A stretch of DNA of 9,173 nucleotides, taken from assembly GCA_039934475.1 (NCBI GenBank), contig JBDTMC010000314.1, positions 1-9,173 of the forward strand, in the 5' to 3' direction. The notes beneath the pieces were generated by a model. The model was not told the DNA's origin. It saw only the letters and a program-made list of their open reading frames with translations, and ran no database searches. Source of the DNA: JBDTMC01 sp039934475 (GTDB taxonomy: Bacteria > Acidobacteriota > Terriglobia > Bryobacterales > Bryobacteraceae). Each line of letters opens with the position of its first letter. Positions within the stretch are counted from its first letter, which is position 1. A program made the translations under genes and the position numbers. Positions 1 through 5,936 of the stretch are shown here, in pieces.

Positions 1-1
1 C

Positions 2-1102
2 GACGTGCGGATGGACGAAGCGACATTCCGGGCTTTACACCTGGCCGGTTATCCGCTGGCGATCGCCGCCGGCACCGGCACCATCATGCCGTCCTACAGC
101 AGTTGGAATGGCGAGAAATGCTCCGGGAATCGCCACTTGCTCACGGACATATTGAAGAAGGATTTCGGCTTCGAAGGGTTCCTCATCTCCGACTACAATG
201 CGCTGGACGAGTTGCCCGGCCAATACAAGCAACAGATTGCGCAGTCAATCAATGCGGGCATGGATATGGTGATGGTGCCCGACAAGTACGTGCTTTTCAT
301 GAAGCTGCTGAAGGAACTAGCGGCCGACGGTGCGGTCCCGATGTCGCGTATCGACGATGCCGTGGTGCGCATTCTTCGTGTGAAGATCGCGATGGGTTTG
401 ATGAACCCGAAGACTTCCCTGCTGGCGGACCGCAAACTGCATGCGCGGTTTGGTTCGACGGAGCACCGCGCCGTGGCGCGCCAGTGCGTGCGGGAATCGG
501 TGGTTGTACTGAAGAACGACAAGGGCACTCTACCATTGAAGAAGTCGGTCCGCGTTCATGTGTCCGGCAAGGCCCACCATGACATCGGCTATCAATGTGG
601 CGGGTGGACCATTACCTGGCAAGGGAAGCCGGGTCCGGTCACGGAAGGCACGACATTGCTCGCCGCCGTACGCAAGGCCGTGGGCAATGGACTAGTGACT
701 TCATCAATGGATGGGAGTGGAGCTAGCGGCGCAGGCGTCGGTATCGCGGTAATCGGTGAGCCGCCGTACGCGGAGATGATGGGCGACCGAACGGATCTGC
801 GTCTTTCACGGGAAGACGTAGCGGTAGTGGAGAATCTGAAGCGCGCCGGCATCCCCGTTGTGGCTGTGATTTACTCCGGGCGGCCGTTAATCATAGACGA
901 TATTATTGGCAAAGCAGATGCGATTGTCGCTGCCTGGTTGCCGGGAACCGAAGGCGACGGGATCGCCGACATTCTCTTCGGCGCGCACAAGCCGACCGGG
1001 AAACTCTCTTACACCTGGCCGAGCGGGGAAACAGTAACCTTTCAACGCCGTGATACGACCTATAAATCACTATATCCGCTCGGACATGGCTTACTGTACT
1101 AG
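2..1102 (+). CDS. Glycoside hydrolase family 3 beta-glucosidase, C-terminal part (5' end outside window)
   Basis: Retaining GH3 exo-beta-glucosidase that removes terminal glucose from beta-glucosides or beta-glucans. Residues are numbered from the GTG at 5. The barrel end carries the GTIMPSYSSWNG and GFLISDYNA motifs; Asp63 (191-193) is the expected catalytic nucleophile. The alpha/beta sandwich domain follows, with GGWTITWQG and GEPPYAEMMGD, where Glu257 (773-775) is the expected acid/base by analogy with barley ExoI. The nucleophile-to-acid spacing of 194 residues fits ExoI-type enzymes. The protein ends at LYPLGHGLLY with no fibronectin III tail. Compared with ExoI-type proteins of about 600 residues, roughly 220 N-terminal residues are missing, so the reading frame simply enters from the left; GTG at 5 is not a real start. 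Any signal peptide would lie outside. Family assignment is secure; the exact sugar specificity is not visible. Confidence 0.93.
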   Translation, partial: DVRMDEATFRALHLAGYPLAIAAGTGTIMPSYSSWNGEKCSGNRHLLTDILKKDFGFEGFLISDYNALDELPGQYKQQIAQSINAGMDMVMVPDKYVLFMKLLKELAADGAVPMSRIDDAVVRILRVKIAMGLMNPKTSLLADRKLHARFGSTEHRAVARQCVRESVVVLKNDKGTLPLKKSVRVHVSGKAHHDIGYQCGGWTITWQGKPGPVTEGTTLLAAVRKAVGNGLVTSSMDGSGASGAGVGIAVIGEPPYAEMMGDRTDLRLSREDVAVVENLKRAGIPVVAVIYSGRPLIIDDIIGKADAIVAAWLPGTEGDGIADILFGAHKPTGKLSYTWPSGETVTFQRRDTTYKSLYPLGHGLLY

Positions 1103-1113
1103 TAGGATGGTAC

Positions 1114-1140
1114 TGCTATGACAGTAACTTAACTGTAGCA
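1114..1140 (+). terminator. Bulged hairpin just after the GH3 stop codon
   Basis: Starting 11 nt after the GH3 stop, TGCTA (1114-1118) and CAGT (1122-1125) pair with ACTG (1132-1135) and TAGCA (1136-1140). This gives 9 base pairs with a three-base bulge (1119-1121) and a six-base loop. No U-tract follows, so it is not a textbook intrinsic terminator. It could protect the 3' end of the mRNA or help Rho-dependent termination. Position is the main argument. Confidence 0.35.
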
Positions 1141-1157
1141 TTCACAACCAGTTACGT

Positions 1158-1187
1158 TTGACATTCCCGCTCCGTTTGGGCTATGAT
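1158..1187 (+). promoter_or_regulatory. Sigma70-type promoter for the GAF-ANTAR gene
   Basis: TTGACA at 1158-1163 is a perfect -35 box. TATGAT at 1182-1187 matches five of six -10 positions, with an 18-base spacer. Transcription would start near 1194, leaving a leader of about 190 nt before the ATG at 1384. It is the best housekeeping promoter match in the window and sits in an intergenic region facing the right way. Confidence 0.7.
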
Positions 1188-1194
1188 TGGGGTT

Positions 1195-1383
1195 CAAGAA
1201 GGCCGATGATTTCAAGTTTGAATCATAAGAGCCTCTGTCCAGTCCATTCTTCGACGGAACGAGCCGTGTAACGCTTTGATTCTCGTCCTTCGCCTTCGCG
1301 CTGCCGTCCTCTATCCCCGTTGATTCTTCATTGGTAACGCTGAAGGCACAACCTTATCCATAAGGATTTCTTTGGAGGAGACC
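1195..1383 (+). promoter_or_regulatory. Long structured 5' leader of the GAF-ANTAR gene
   Basis: Between the predicted transcription start and the ATG lie three small hairpins. The first (1206-1226) pairs ATGA/TCAT and TTC/GAA around a bulged T with a possible hexaloop AAGTTT. The second (1254-1267) pairs ACGG/CCGT around hexaloop AACGAG, which has A at loop position 1 and G at position 4, the bases ANTAR proteins recognise. The third (1352-1365) pairs CCTTA/TAAGG around a tetraloop, 8 nt before the Shine-Dalgarno GGAGGAG (1374-1380). The stretch 1279-1332 is very pyrimidine-rich. No known riboswitch class was recognised; a regulatory role is inference. Confidence 0.4.
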
Positions 1384-2022
1384 ATGCAGAAGAGCAATAG
1401 AATCAATATAACCCCTCCCTTTGACGAAGCGGCGATTCTGCTTCGCGTGAGCCGGGTTGTGAGCCGCGCGGAAAAGTTTTCAGCCGGTGTAGAACGTGCT
1501 GCGGCCATCCTTGAGCAGTACGTCCAGGCGACCGTGCTCGGCACCGATGTTTTCGGGAAGAACCGGCTTCCTCGTGAAGAAAGTTATTTCGAGGGCAACG
1601 AACGGTACCCGCACTCGTACACGGTTCCACTGCGTGATCGCGGGCGTGACATTGGGCGAATCGCACTCGGCTTCGCGCAGCCATTCGATGAGACGGAAAA
1701 GCGCTTAGCCCGATTTATCGGCGAGCAGGTGGGTATGTTGTTCCTCCGACTGCGCTTGGAAGAGAAGAACTTGGTGGCGCGTCGCTCGCTGCAAACCATG
1801 AATGATGAGATGACGGAGCGCAAGCTTGTGCCGCGAGTAATTGCACTACTCGCCAGCCGCTATCGAATGCGCCGCCACGAAGCGGAATCCTGGTTGGCCG
1901 CTCAGAGCAGCAGCACGGGACTTACTGAAGTCGAAGTAGCTGAACGACTCATTGCTGGACATGGCGATGCGGCGAGCCTTGTGGTTACAGGTCAGCGCTC
2001 TCGCGTGCGCCTTACGGCTTAG
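1384..2022 (+). CDS. GAF-ANTAR domain protein, putative RNA-binding antiterminator
   Basis: Protein of 212 residues. ANTAR domains bind dual-hexaloop RNA hairpins and prevent transcription termination. Residues 14-125 look like a GAF-type sensor: helical start, then a YTVPLRDRGRDIGRIALGF sheet segment and the helix ETEKRLARFIGEQVGMLFLRLRLEEKN that leads into the output domain. Residues 136-192 read as ANTAR: ERKLVPRVIALLASRYRMRRHEAESWL followed by TEVEVAERLI, the three-helix pattern of the family. The start is ATG at 1384, with GGAGGAG 3 nt upstream; the frame also opens at a TTG at 1372, but that TTG overlaps the ribosome binding site. No receiver domain or histidine kinase is nearby, so the signal would be sensed by the GAF part itself. 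Single-gene unit with its own promoter and long leader. The GAF call is weaker than the ANTAR call. Confidence 0.7.
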   Translation: MQKSNRINITPPFDEAAILLRVSRVVSRAEKFSAGVERAAAILEQYVQATVLGTDVFGKNRLPREESYFEGNERYPHSYTVPLRDRGRDIGRIALGFAQPFDETEKRLARFIGEQVGMLFLRLRLEEKNLVARRSLQTMNDEMTERKLVPRVIALLASRYRMRRHEAESWLAAQSSSTGLTEVEVAERLIAGHGDAASLVVTGQRSRVRLTA

Positions 2023-2177
2023 TTTGTAGTACGCGCGACAAATTAGTGCGAATCGGGTTTAGCCGGGTGGAACTGCCCCTTGGACTTACCCGAACCTACT
2101 GCCTACGCTGGTCACTTGTCGGCACTTGATTCTCTCGCCGGCCCCGTCGACCCGCAAAAGCCAGGCAGTGTTCTTCC

Positions 2178-2207
2178 GGCCGCGGAGCGATCACTCGCTC
2201 CGCGGTC
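2178..2207 (+). terminator. Strong GC-rich stem-loop between the ANTAR gene and padR
   Basis: An 11-bp perfect stem (2180-2190 with 2195-2205) with loop TCAC, extended by a G-T pair and a G-C pair to 13 positions. It is the most stable simple hairpin in the window and lies 156 nt after the ANTAR stop and 24 nt before the padR -35 box. No U-tract follows on either strand, so it may be a Rho-assisted or U-less terminator that insulates the next promoter. The stretch 2023-2177 shows only a weak TCGGGT/ACCCGA pairing (2053-2058 with 2088-2093) and no gene. Confidence 0.55.
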
Positions 2208-2231
2208 CTGTCTCACCCCAATATTTTCCGC

Positions 2232-2259
2232 TTGACTCCATTTCCTTTTCTTCTACAAT
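2232..2259 (+). promoter_or_regulatory. Sigma70-type promoter of the PadR operon, apparently giving a leaderless mRNA
   Basis: TTGACT (2232-2237) and TACAAT (2254-2259) are separated by 16 bases; each box matches five of six consensus positions. The -10 box ends six bases before the ATG at 2266, so transcription should begin at or within a base or two of the start codon. No Shine-Dalgarno is seen upstream of the ATG, where the sequence is mostly T and C. Together these support a leaderless transcript. Confidence 0.65.
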
Positions 2260-2265
2260 GTAGAA
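2251..2265. promoter_or_regulatory. Perfect palindromic operator over the -10 box and start of padR
   Basis: TTCTACAATGTAGAA is a perfect inverted repeat with 7-base arms (2251-2257 and 2259-2265) around a central A. Its TACA/TGTA core is the kind of site bound by dimeric winged-helix repressors (PadR operators, and also BlaI/MecI operators). It covers the -10 box completely and ends one base before the padR ATG, so a bound dimer would block RNA polymerase. Autorepression by the PadR protein encoded immediately downstream is the simplest reading. Confidence 0.65.
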
Positions 2266-2598
2266 ATGCCGAAGGGCGAATCGTCTCTGGGCGAGTTCGA
2301 GCAGTTCGTACTGCTTGCCTTGCTGCGTCTTTCCGCAGGCGCATCGGGCATGGATGTGCGGCGCGAAATTGAGATGCACGCCGGCCGAGAAACCGCAATC
2401 GGCGCCGTGTACGCAACACTTGATCGCCTGGAAACAAAAGGGTTCGTGACCTCTAAACTAGGAGATCCAACGCCGGAACGGGGCGGTAGAGCAAAGCGGC
2501 TTTTTCAACTGACCGCACAGGGTGGAGAGGTGCTGAATCGCGCACTGGAAAGCCTGCGACGTATGGTGGAAGGTATTCCCGGGGTTCAGGCGCCATGA
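2266..2598 (+). CDS. PadR-family winged-helix transcriptional regulator
   Basis: Small DNA-binding repressor of 110 residues, the usual size of short (subfamily-2 type) PadR proteins. The winged helix-turn-helix covers residues 9-86: LGEFEQFVLLALLRL helix 1, the recognition helix around AIGAVYATLDRLETKGFV (44-61), and a beta-wing with TPERGGRAKRLFQLTAQG (69-86). The C-terminal helix ALESLRRMVEG (93-103) would form the dimer contact. The ligand is unknown. It is first in a four-gene set and shares ATGA with the next gene, so the two are translationally coupled. The palindrome over its own promoter suggests negative autoregulation of the whole set, with release on an unknown signal. The start at 2266 is fixed by the promoter and operator immediately upstream. 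Confidence 0.9.
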   Translation: MPKGESSLGEFEQFVLLALLRLSAGASGMDVRREIEMHAGRETAIGAVYATLDRLETKGFVTSKLGDPTPERGGRAKRLFQLTAQGGEVLNRALESLRRMVEGIPGVQAP

Positions 2599-3152
2599 AT
2601 CAAACGCCACCCGGAGCTGCCACGGTAATTTTGCGATTGATGGTCCCGGAAGCCGACGCCGAGGCAATCGAGGGCGATCTCTTTGAAGAGTTTACGTACA
2701 TTATCTTGCCGCGCCATGGCGCGCCTGTCGCCCGCCGCTGGTACTGGCGGCAGGTTTTCCGATCCTCCCCCTCGCTGATCAGTCTGCTCATCCGGCGCGG
2801 AGAGGTGGCTCCCCTTCTGGCGGCCGCCGCGGCAGGCGTAGTTTTGCCCCTACTTGGACTGGAGACTCTTTGGTCCATTGTGCTGTCCCTTGTTCCCCTT
2901 AAGACCGGCACGGTGCGGCCAGACGCGTTTCTGTGGGCGAATGTATCTGTTGTACTGCTGGGCTCGGTGGCCGCGGGGTTGCTTACACAGCCGCGCTCGT
3001 CGATGTGTCTTGCGGTCCTGGCGCTGATCTTTGCGACGACGTTTTTGGCGGCTCAGCCGCTATGGTGCGGCCTCCTGCTACTAGCTGTTGCGCCAGCCGG
3101 TACACTTGCCGGAGCGTTCGTCCGGCGCTACTTCGAAAGGAACCAACCATGA
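2595..3152 (+). CDS. PadR-linked multi-pass membrane protein with permease-prefix-like N-terminus
   Basis: Protein of 185 residues. The soluble N-terminus (1-66) carries VILRLMVP, then AIEGDLFEEF (24-33) and ARRWYWRQVFRS (46-57). These resemble the prefix region found ahead of MacB-like permeases in Acidobacteriota, which are often encoded next to PadR genes. Four or so hydrophobic segments follow, near 72-100, 112-130, 136-152 and 156-175, ending in a positive tail RRYFERNQP. No permease core or ATPase is present, so this is a stand-alone prefix-plus-membrane protein rather than a transporter subunit. It overlaps padR by four bases (2595-2598) and the next gene by four (3149-3152), so it belongs to the same mRNA. 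Function unknown; a membrane partner or sensor for the PadR unit is conjecture. Confidence 0.75.
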   Translation: MNQTPPGAATVILRLMVPEADAEAIEGDLFEEFTYIILPRHGAPVARRWYWRQVFRSSPSLISLLIRRGEVAPLLAAAAAGVVLPLLGLETLWSIVLSLVPLKTGTVRPDAFLWANVSVVLLGSVAAGLLTQPRSSMCLAVLALIFATTFLAAQPLWCGLLLLAVAPAGTLAGAFVRRYFERNQP

Positions 3153-3697
3153 AGTGGGTAGCAATAGCTAGCGGCGCTATCTTAGGGATAGGGTTACTAG
3201 CCGTAATGGGGCTCATGCTAGCCGGTATGCGCGCGGATGCCGGAATCCTGCGCAACTCGATTGAGATCGCGCGCCCTCCCGAGGCCGTTTGGCCATGGCT
3301 GACAGAACCCGATCATTTGAAAGCTTGGATTGGCTGGGTGGTGGAGGTGCGCGCTCTCACATCAGGACCCCATCGAGTAGGCAGTAAAAGCGTTATCGTC
3401 GTGCAGGATCAGAACAACAACAACGCGCGCATGGAGATTCAGGAAGAGGTTCGCGAATACGTGGAACTGCGAAAGCTCCGAACAAGAATGATGGTGCCGG
3501 GCATGTTCGATGGCGAGGGGACCTTCGAAATCGTCGATCTGGGCAATGGGAAGTCCCGCTTGGACAGTCGTAGCTCCTTCCGCTACGACGAGTGGTGGGC
3601 GCGTTTGTTGGAGCCATTAATTACGCCGAGCGCACGCGACAAGATGACGCAAGACCTGGCAAGGTTGAAGCAGTTGGCAGAGAGTGCTCCGATCTGA
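3149..3697 (+). CDS. Membrane-anchored SRPBCC (START/Bet v1-like) family protein
   Basis: Protein of 182 residues starting at ATG 3149, with AAAGGA (3136-3141) placed 7 nt upstream and an ATGA overlap with the preceding gene; the upstream extension of the frame is not needed. Residues 3-27 form one transmembrane segment or uncleaved signal. The rest reads as an SRPBCC ligand-binding fold: NSIEIARPPEAVWPWLTEPDHLKAWIGWV (36-64) is the typical first strand and the two helices before the curved sheet, and LARLKQLAESA (170-180) the C-terminal helix. Such domains bind lipids or other hydrophobic ligands in a deep cavity; the ligand here cannot be read from the sequence. A short Asn run (89-92) lies in a loop. 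SRPBCC proteins beside ArsR or PadR-like regulators are common; a membrane anchor on one is less so. Confidence 0.8.
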   Translation: MKWVAIASGAILGIGLLAVMGLMLAGMRADAGILRNSIEIARPPEAVWPWLTEPDHLKAWIGWVVEVRALTSGPHRVGSKSVIVVQDQNNNNARMEIQEEVREYVELRKLRTRMMVPGMFDGEGTFEIVDLGNGKSRLDSRSSFRYDEWWARLLEPLITPSARDKMTQDLARLKQLAESAPI

Positions 3698-4683
3698 TGT
3701 CGCGGCTCCTGATCGTTGTTCTCGGAACGGCCGTGCTATTCGCCGCGCAGCCACCTTCCTCAAGCGGCCCTGGCTGGATCTACTGGCGCACAGGCAATGT
3801 TACGGACGTCCAGAAGTCCACTGCGGGAGGCTTTGTCTTCGAGGGCGGGAGTACGGACGTCGACGCCGCCTACCAGTGGATGTGCAAGAAGGCGAATGGC
3901 GGCGATTTCCTAGTGATCCGATCCAGCGGCTCCTCCGACTACAATCCCTACATCTACGGGCTTTGCCCCGGCATAAATTCAGTTTCGACGCTGAAGATCC
4001 TTAGCCGCGACGGTGCGCAGCAGCCATTTGTGGCGGAGACGATTCGCAAGGCAGAGGTGCTTTTCATCGCAGGCGGCGATCAGGCCAACTACGTCAATCA
4101 CTGGCTGGGTACACCGGTCCACGACGCCATCGACGAACTCGCCGCCCGAGGAACGCCGATCGGTGGCACCAGCGCCGGCGACGCCATCCTCGCTGAGTTC
4201 TCCTTCTCGGCTTTGCACGACACCATTACTTCGCCCCAAGCGCTGGCGAATCCTTTCGATGATCGGGTCACGCTGACCAACGGTTTTCTTCGTCTAAACG
4301 CGTCGCTGTCCAGGCGGATCACCGATACCCATTTCGCCGCTCGCGATCGGATGGGCCGGTTACTCGTCTTTCTGGCCCGCATGGCGCAAACGGGAGAAGC
4401 CGCGGCCATTGCGACAGACGAGAAGACCGCGCTCCTGATGGAGCCGGATGGCCGCGCTACGGTTGTGGGAAAGGGAGCGGTCTACTTCGTCCAGGCACCC
4501 GGTAAGCCGGAAGTGTGCCGGCCGGGGACCCCGTTGACGTATTTGAATCTTTCCGTCTACAAGATCCGCCAGGGAGCAGCCTTCAACGTTCGGACTTGGA
4601 GTGGCACAGGCGGAACGGCCTATTCGCTCTCTGTCCAAGAGGGCGTCGTGAGCTCAACACAACCCGGCGGCGCCATCTACTGA
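3697..4683 (+). CDS. Secreted cyanophycinase-like serine peptidase (family S51)
   Basis: Peptidase S51 enzyme of 328 residues, related to cyanophycinase and peptidase E, which cleave peptides linked through aspartate. Residues 1-18 (MSRLLIVVLGTAVLFAAQ) are a signal peptide, so it acts in the periplasm or outside. Family motifs: VLFIAGGDQANYV (121-133); the nucleophile elbow GGTSAGDAIL with Ser159; DTHFAARDRMGRL (210-221) with His212 as the expected catalytic His; and IATDEKTALL (238-247). A beta-rich tail covers about 265-328. The ATG at 3697 overlaps the previous stop by one base (TGATG). No cyanophycin synthetase is in the window, so cyanophycin need not be the substrate; scavenging of an isoaspartyl-type or other external peptide is possible. 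A T-run (4685-4690) follows the stop but no stem precedes it. Confidence 0.85.
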   Translation: MSRLLIVVLGTAVLFAAQPPSSSGPGWIYWRTGNVTDVQKSTAGGFVFEGGSTDVDAAYQWMCKKANGGDFLVIRSSGSSDYNPYIYGLCPGINSVSTLKILSRDGAQQPFVAETIRKAEVLFIAGGDQANYVNHWLGTPVHDAIDELAARGTPIGGTSAGDAILAEFSFSALHDTITSPQALANPFDDRVTLTNGFLRLNASLSRRITDTHFAARDRMGRLLVFLARMAQTGEAAAIATDEKTALLMEPDGRATVVGKGAVYFVQAPGKPEVCRPGTPLTYLNLSVYKIRQGAAFNVRTWSGTGGTAYSLSVQEGVVSSTQPGGAIY

Positions 4684-4751
4684 CTTTTTTCCAACGATTC
4701 GACGTCCCCCTCCGTCCAAGCAGCGAAACAGGATGAACGTGGGCTCATGGC

Positions 4752-5318
4752 ATGATGGCTGCGGAGACGGTATTGGCATTCGCGAAATCCCGACCAGTTG
4801 ACTTTGTCAATGACGACTTATTGCTGGCCGCCTGCCGTCGCGGCGACCTGCGTGCGTTTGAACAGATTTATGAGGCACAGGCACCGCGGCTGAAATCACT
4901 GGCGTTGCAGATGTTGGGAAATCGCCAGGATGCCGAGGATGCTGTGCAGGATGCGTTCATTAAGGTATACCGCGGCGTGGCCGGATTTCAGGGTCAATCA
5001 AGCCTCGGGACGTGGATCTGCCGGATTCTGATCAACACCTGCTACGACCTGCTGCGGACGCGCAAGCCTCAATCGGATGAAGCGAGCGCGGAACCAGTGG
5101 CGCCCGCGCCCCGTGGCGGTGTCACGCTGCGGCTGGCCCTGAAGGCGGCACTGGCCAAACTGAATCCCAACCACCGGATGGTTTTCCAACTGTTCGAAGT
5201 GGAGGGCTACCGGCATGGGGAAATCGCCAGCATCCTGCAGGTACCGGAAGGCACATCGAAGGCGTGGCTATTTGAGGCGAAGCGGGAGCTGAAGCGAATG
5301 CTTGGGGAGGCACGGTAG
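4752..5318 (+). CDS. ECF-subfamily RNA polymerase sigma factor
   Basis: Sigma-70 family factor of 188 residues with only regions 2 and 4, the ECF layout. Region 2 spans about 24-104: LLLAACRRGDLRAFEQIYEAQAP, then DAEDAVQDAFIKVYRGVAGF (60-79), which binds core polymerase and the -10 element, and GTWICRILINTCYDLLRTRK (86-105). A linker of about 20 residues follows. Region 4 spans 126-184 with a helix-turn-helix in GYRHGEIASILQVPEGTSKAWLFEAKREL (152-180) for the -35 element. Two ATGs in tandem (4752, 4755) are possible starts; an AGGA at 4730-4733 is too far for good placement, so the start is slightly uncertain. Its TAG directly abuts the ATG of the zinc-finger anti-sigma gene, the standard pairing. 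Confidence 0.92.
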   Translation: MMAAETVLAFAKSRPVDFVNDDLLLAACRRGDLRAFEQIYEAQAPRLKSLALQMLGNRQDAEDAVQDAFIKVYRGVAGFQGQSSLGTWICRILINTCYDLLRTRKPQSDEASAEPVAPAPRGGVTLRLALKAALAKLNPNHRMVFQLFEVEGYRHGEIASILQVPEGTSKAWLFEAKRELKRMLGEAR

Positions 5319-5936
5319 ATGAGATTTGAATGCCGCGATCTCGAGCGGGCGCTACGGACGCCCGAACTGATGCCGGACGCGCAGGCACACGCGCAATACT
5401 GTGAAGACTGCCGTCGCGAGCTTTACCTCTGGACCGAGATCTCGAACCTCGCGCCAGGATTGCACGAGGAATGGGAGAGTCCGGAACTGTGGCCGCGAAT
5501 TCAGGAATCGTTGCGCGTTCAGCAGAAATTGAGGCCCCGGAGACAGCCGTGGCGGTGGATGGCAGCGGTGGCGGCAGGACTGGTTCTTGGTGTCGCTCTG
5601 TGGCATCCGTGGAACCAGCCGCAGAAGGCGACCGCATCCGATCGCGCCTTCCTCACCGATCAAGCTTTGCGCGAAGTGGAACTCGCCGAGTCTGCCTATG
5701 CGCGATCGATTGAGAAATTGGCTCGGCTGGCGGAGGCAAAGCTGGAACGCGACGCATCGCCGCTTGCCGCCAGCTATCGGGAGAAACTCCTGCTGCTCGA
5801 TTCGGCAATCAAGGAATTGAAGACAAGCGCGGATGCGAACCGGTATAACGCGTCCTTGCGCGTGGAGTTGACGTCGTTGTACCGGCAGAAACAGCAGACG
5901 TTGGAGGAGGTTTTAAGAAATGATCAGGGCAACTAG
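5319..5936 (+). CDS. Membrane-spanning zinc-finger anti-sigma factor
   Basis: Partner that should hold the preceding ECF sigma factor at the membrane until a signal arrives. Residues 1-45 form the anti-sigma domain, with the zinc-binding HxxxCxxC motif His24-Cys28-Cys31 (HAQYCEDC) and Cys5 upstream as a possible fourth ligand. One transmembrane segment lies at about 79-95 (WRWMAAVAAGLVLGVAL). The outer part (96-205) is charged and helical, with a coiled-coil look in ALREVELAESAYARSIEKLARLAEAKLERD (116-145) and again near 153-200; it may sense envelope state or bind another protein. Start fixed by GGGGAGG (5304-5310) 8 nt upstream. The 3' end overlaps the next gene by 17 bases, so all three genes are co-translated. 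Confidence 0.87.
   Translation: MRFECRDLERALRTPELMPDAQAHAQYCEDCRRELYLWTEISNLAPGLHEEWESPELWPRIQESLRVQQKLRPRRQPWRWMAAVAAGLVLGVALWHPWNQPQKATASDRAFLTDQALREVELAESAYARSIEKLARLAEAKLERDASPLAASYREKLLLLDSAIKELKTSADANRYNASLRVELTSLYRQKQQTLEEVLRNDQGN

Noticed and set aside
1268..1341. Eight-base direct repeat GTAACGCT (1268-1275 and 1334-1341) in the ANTAR leader
   Set aside because: Too short and not flanking any recognisable element; likely chance.
1372..1383. TTG at 1372 as start of the GAF-ANTAR gene
   Set aside because: The TTG overlaps the Shine-Dalgarno GGAGGAG (1374-1380), which is well placed for the ATG at 1384.
2053..2093. TCGGGT/ACCCGA pairing as a small RNA downstream of the ANTAR gene
   Set aside because: Six base pairs around a long loop with no promoter or conserved motif is not enough to call an RNA gene.
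2933..3148. Upstream extension of the SRPBCC reading frame over the membrane protein gene
   Set aside because: ATG 3149 has a placed ribosome binding site and begins a clean membrane anchor. The extension lies on the coding sequence of the preceding gene in another frame.
4684..4692. T-run after the S51 gene as an intrinsic terminator
   Set aside because: I could find no convincing stem immediately upstream of the T-run.
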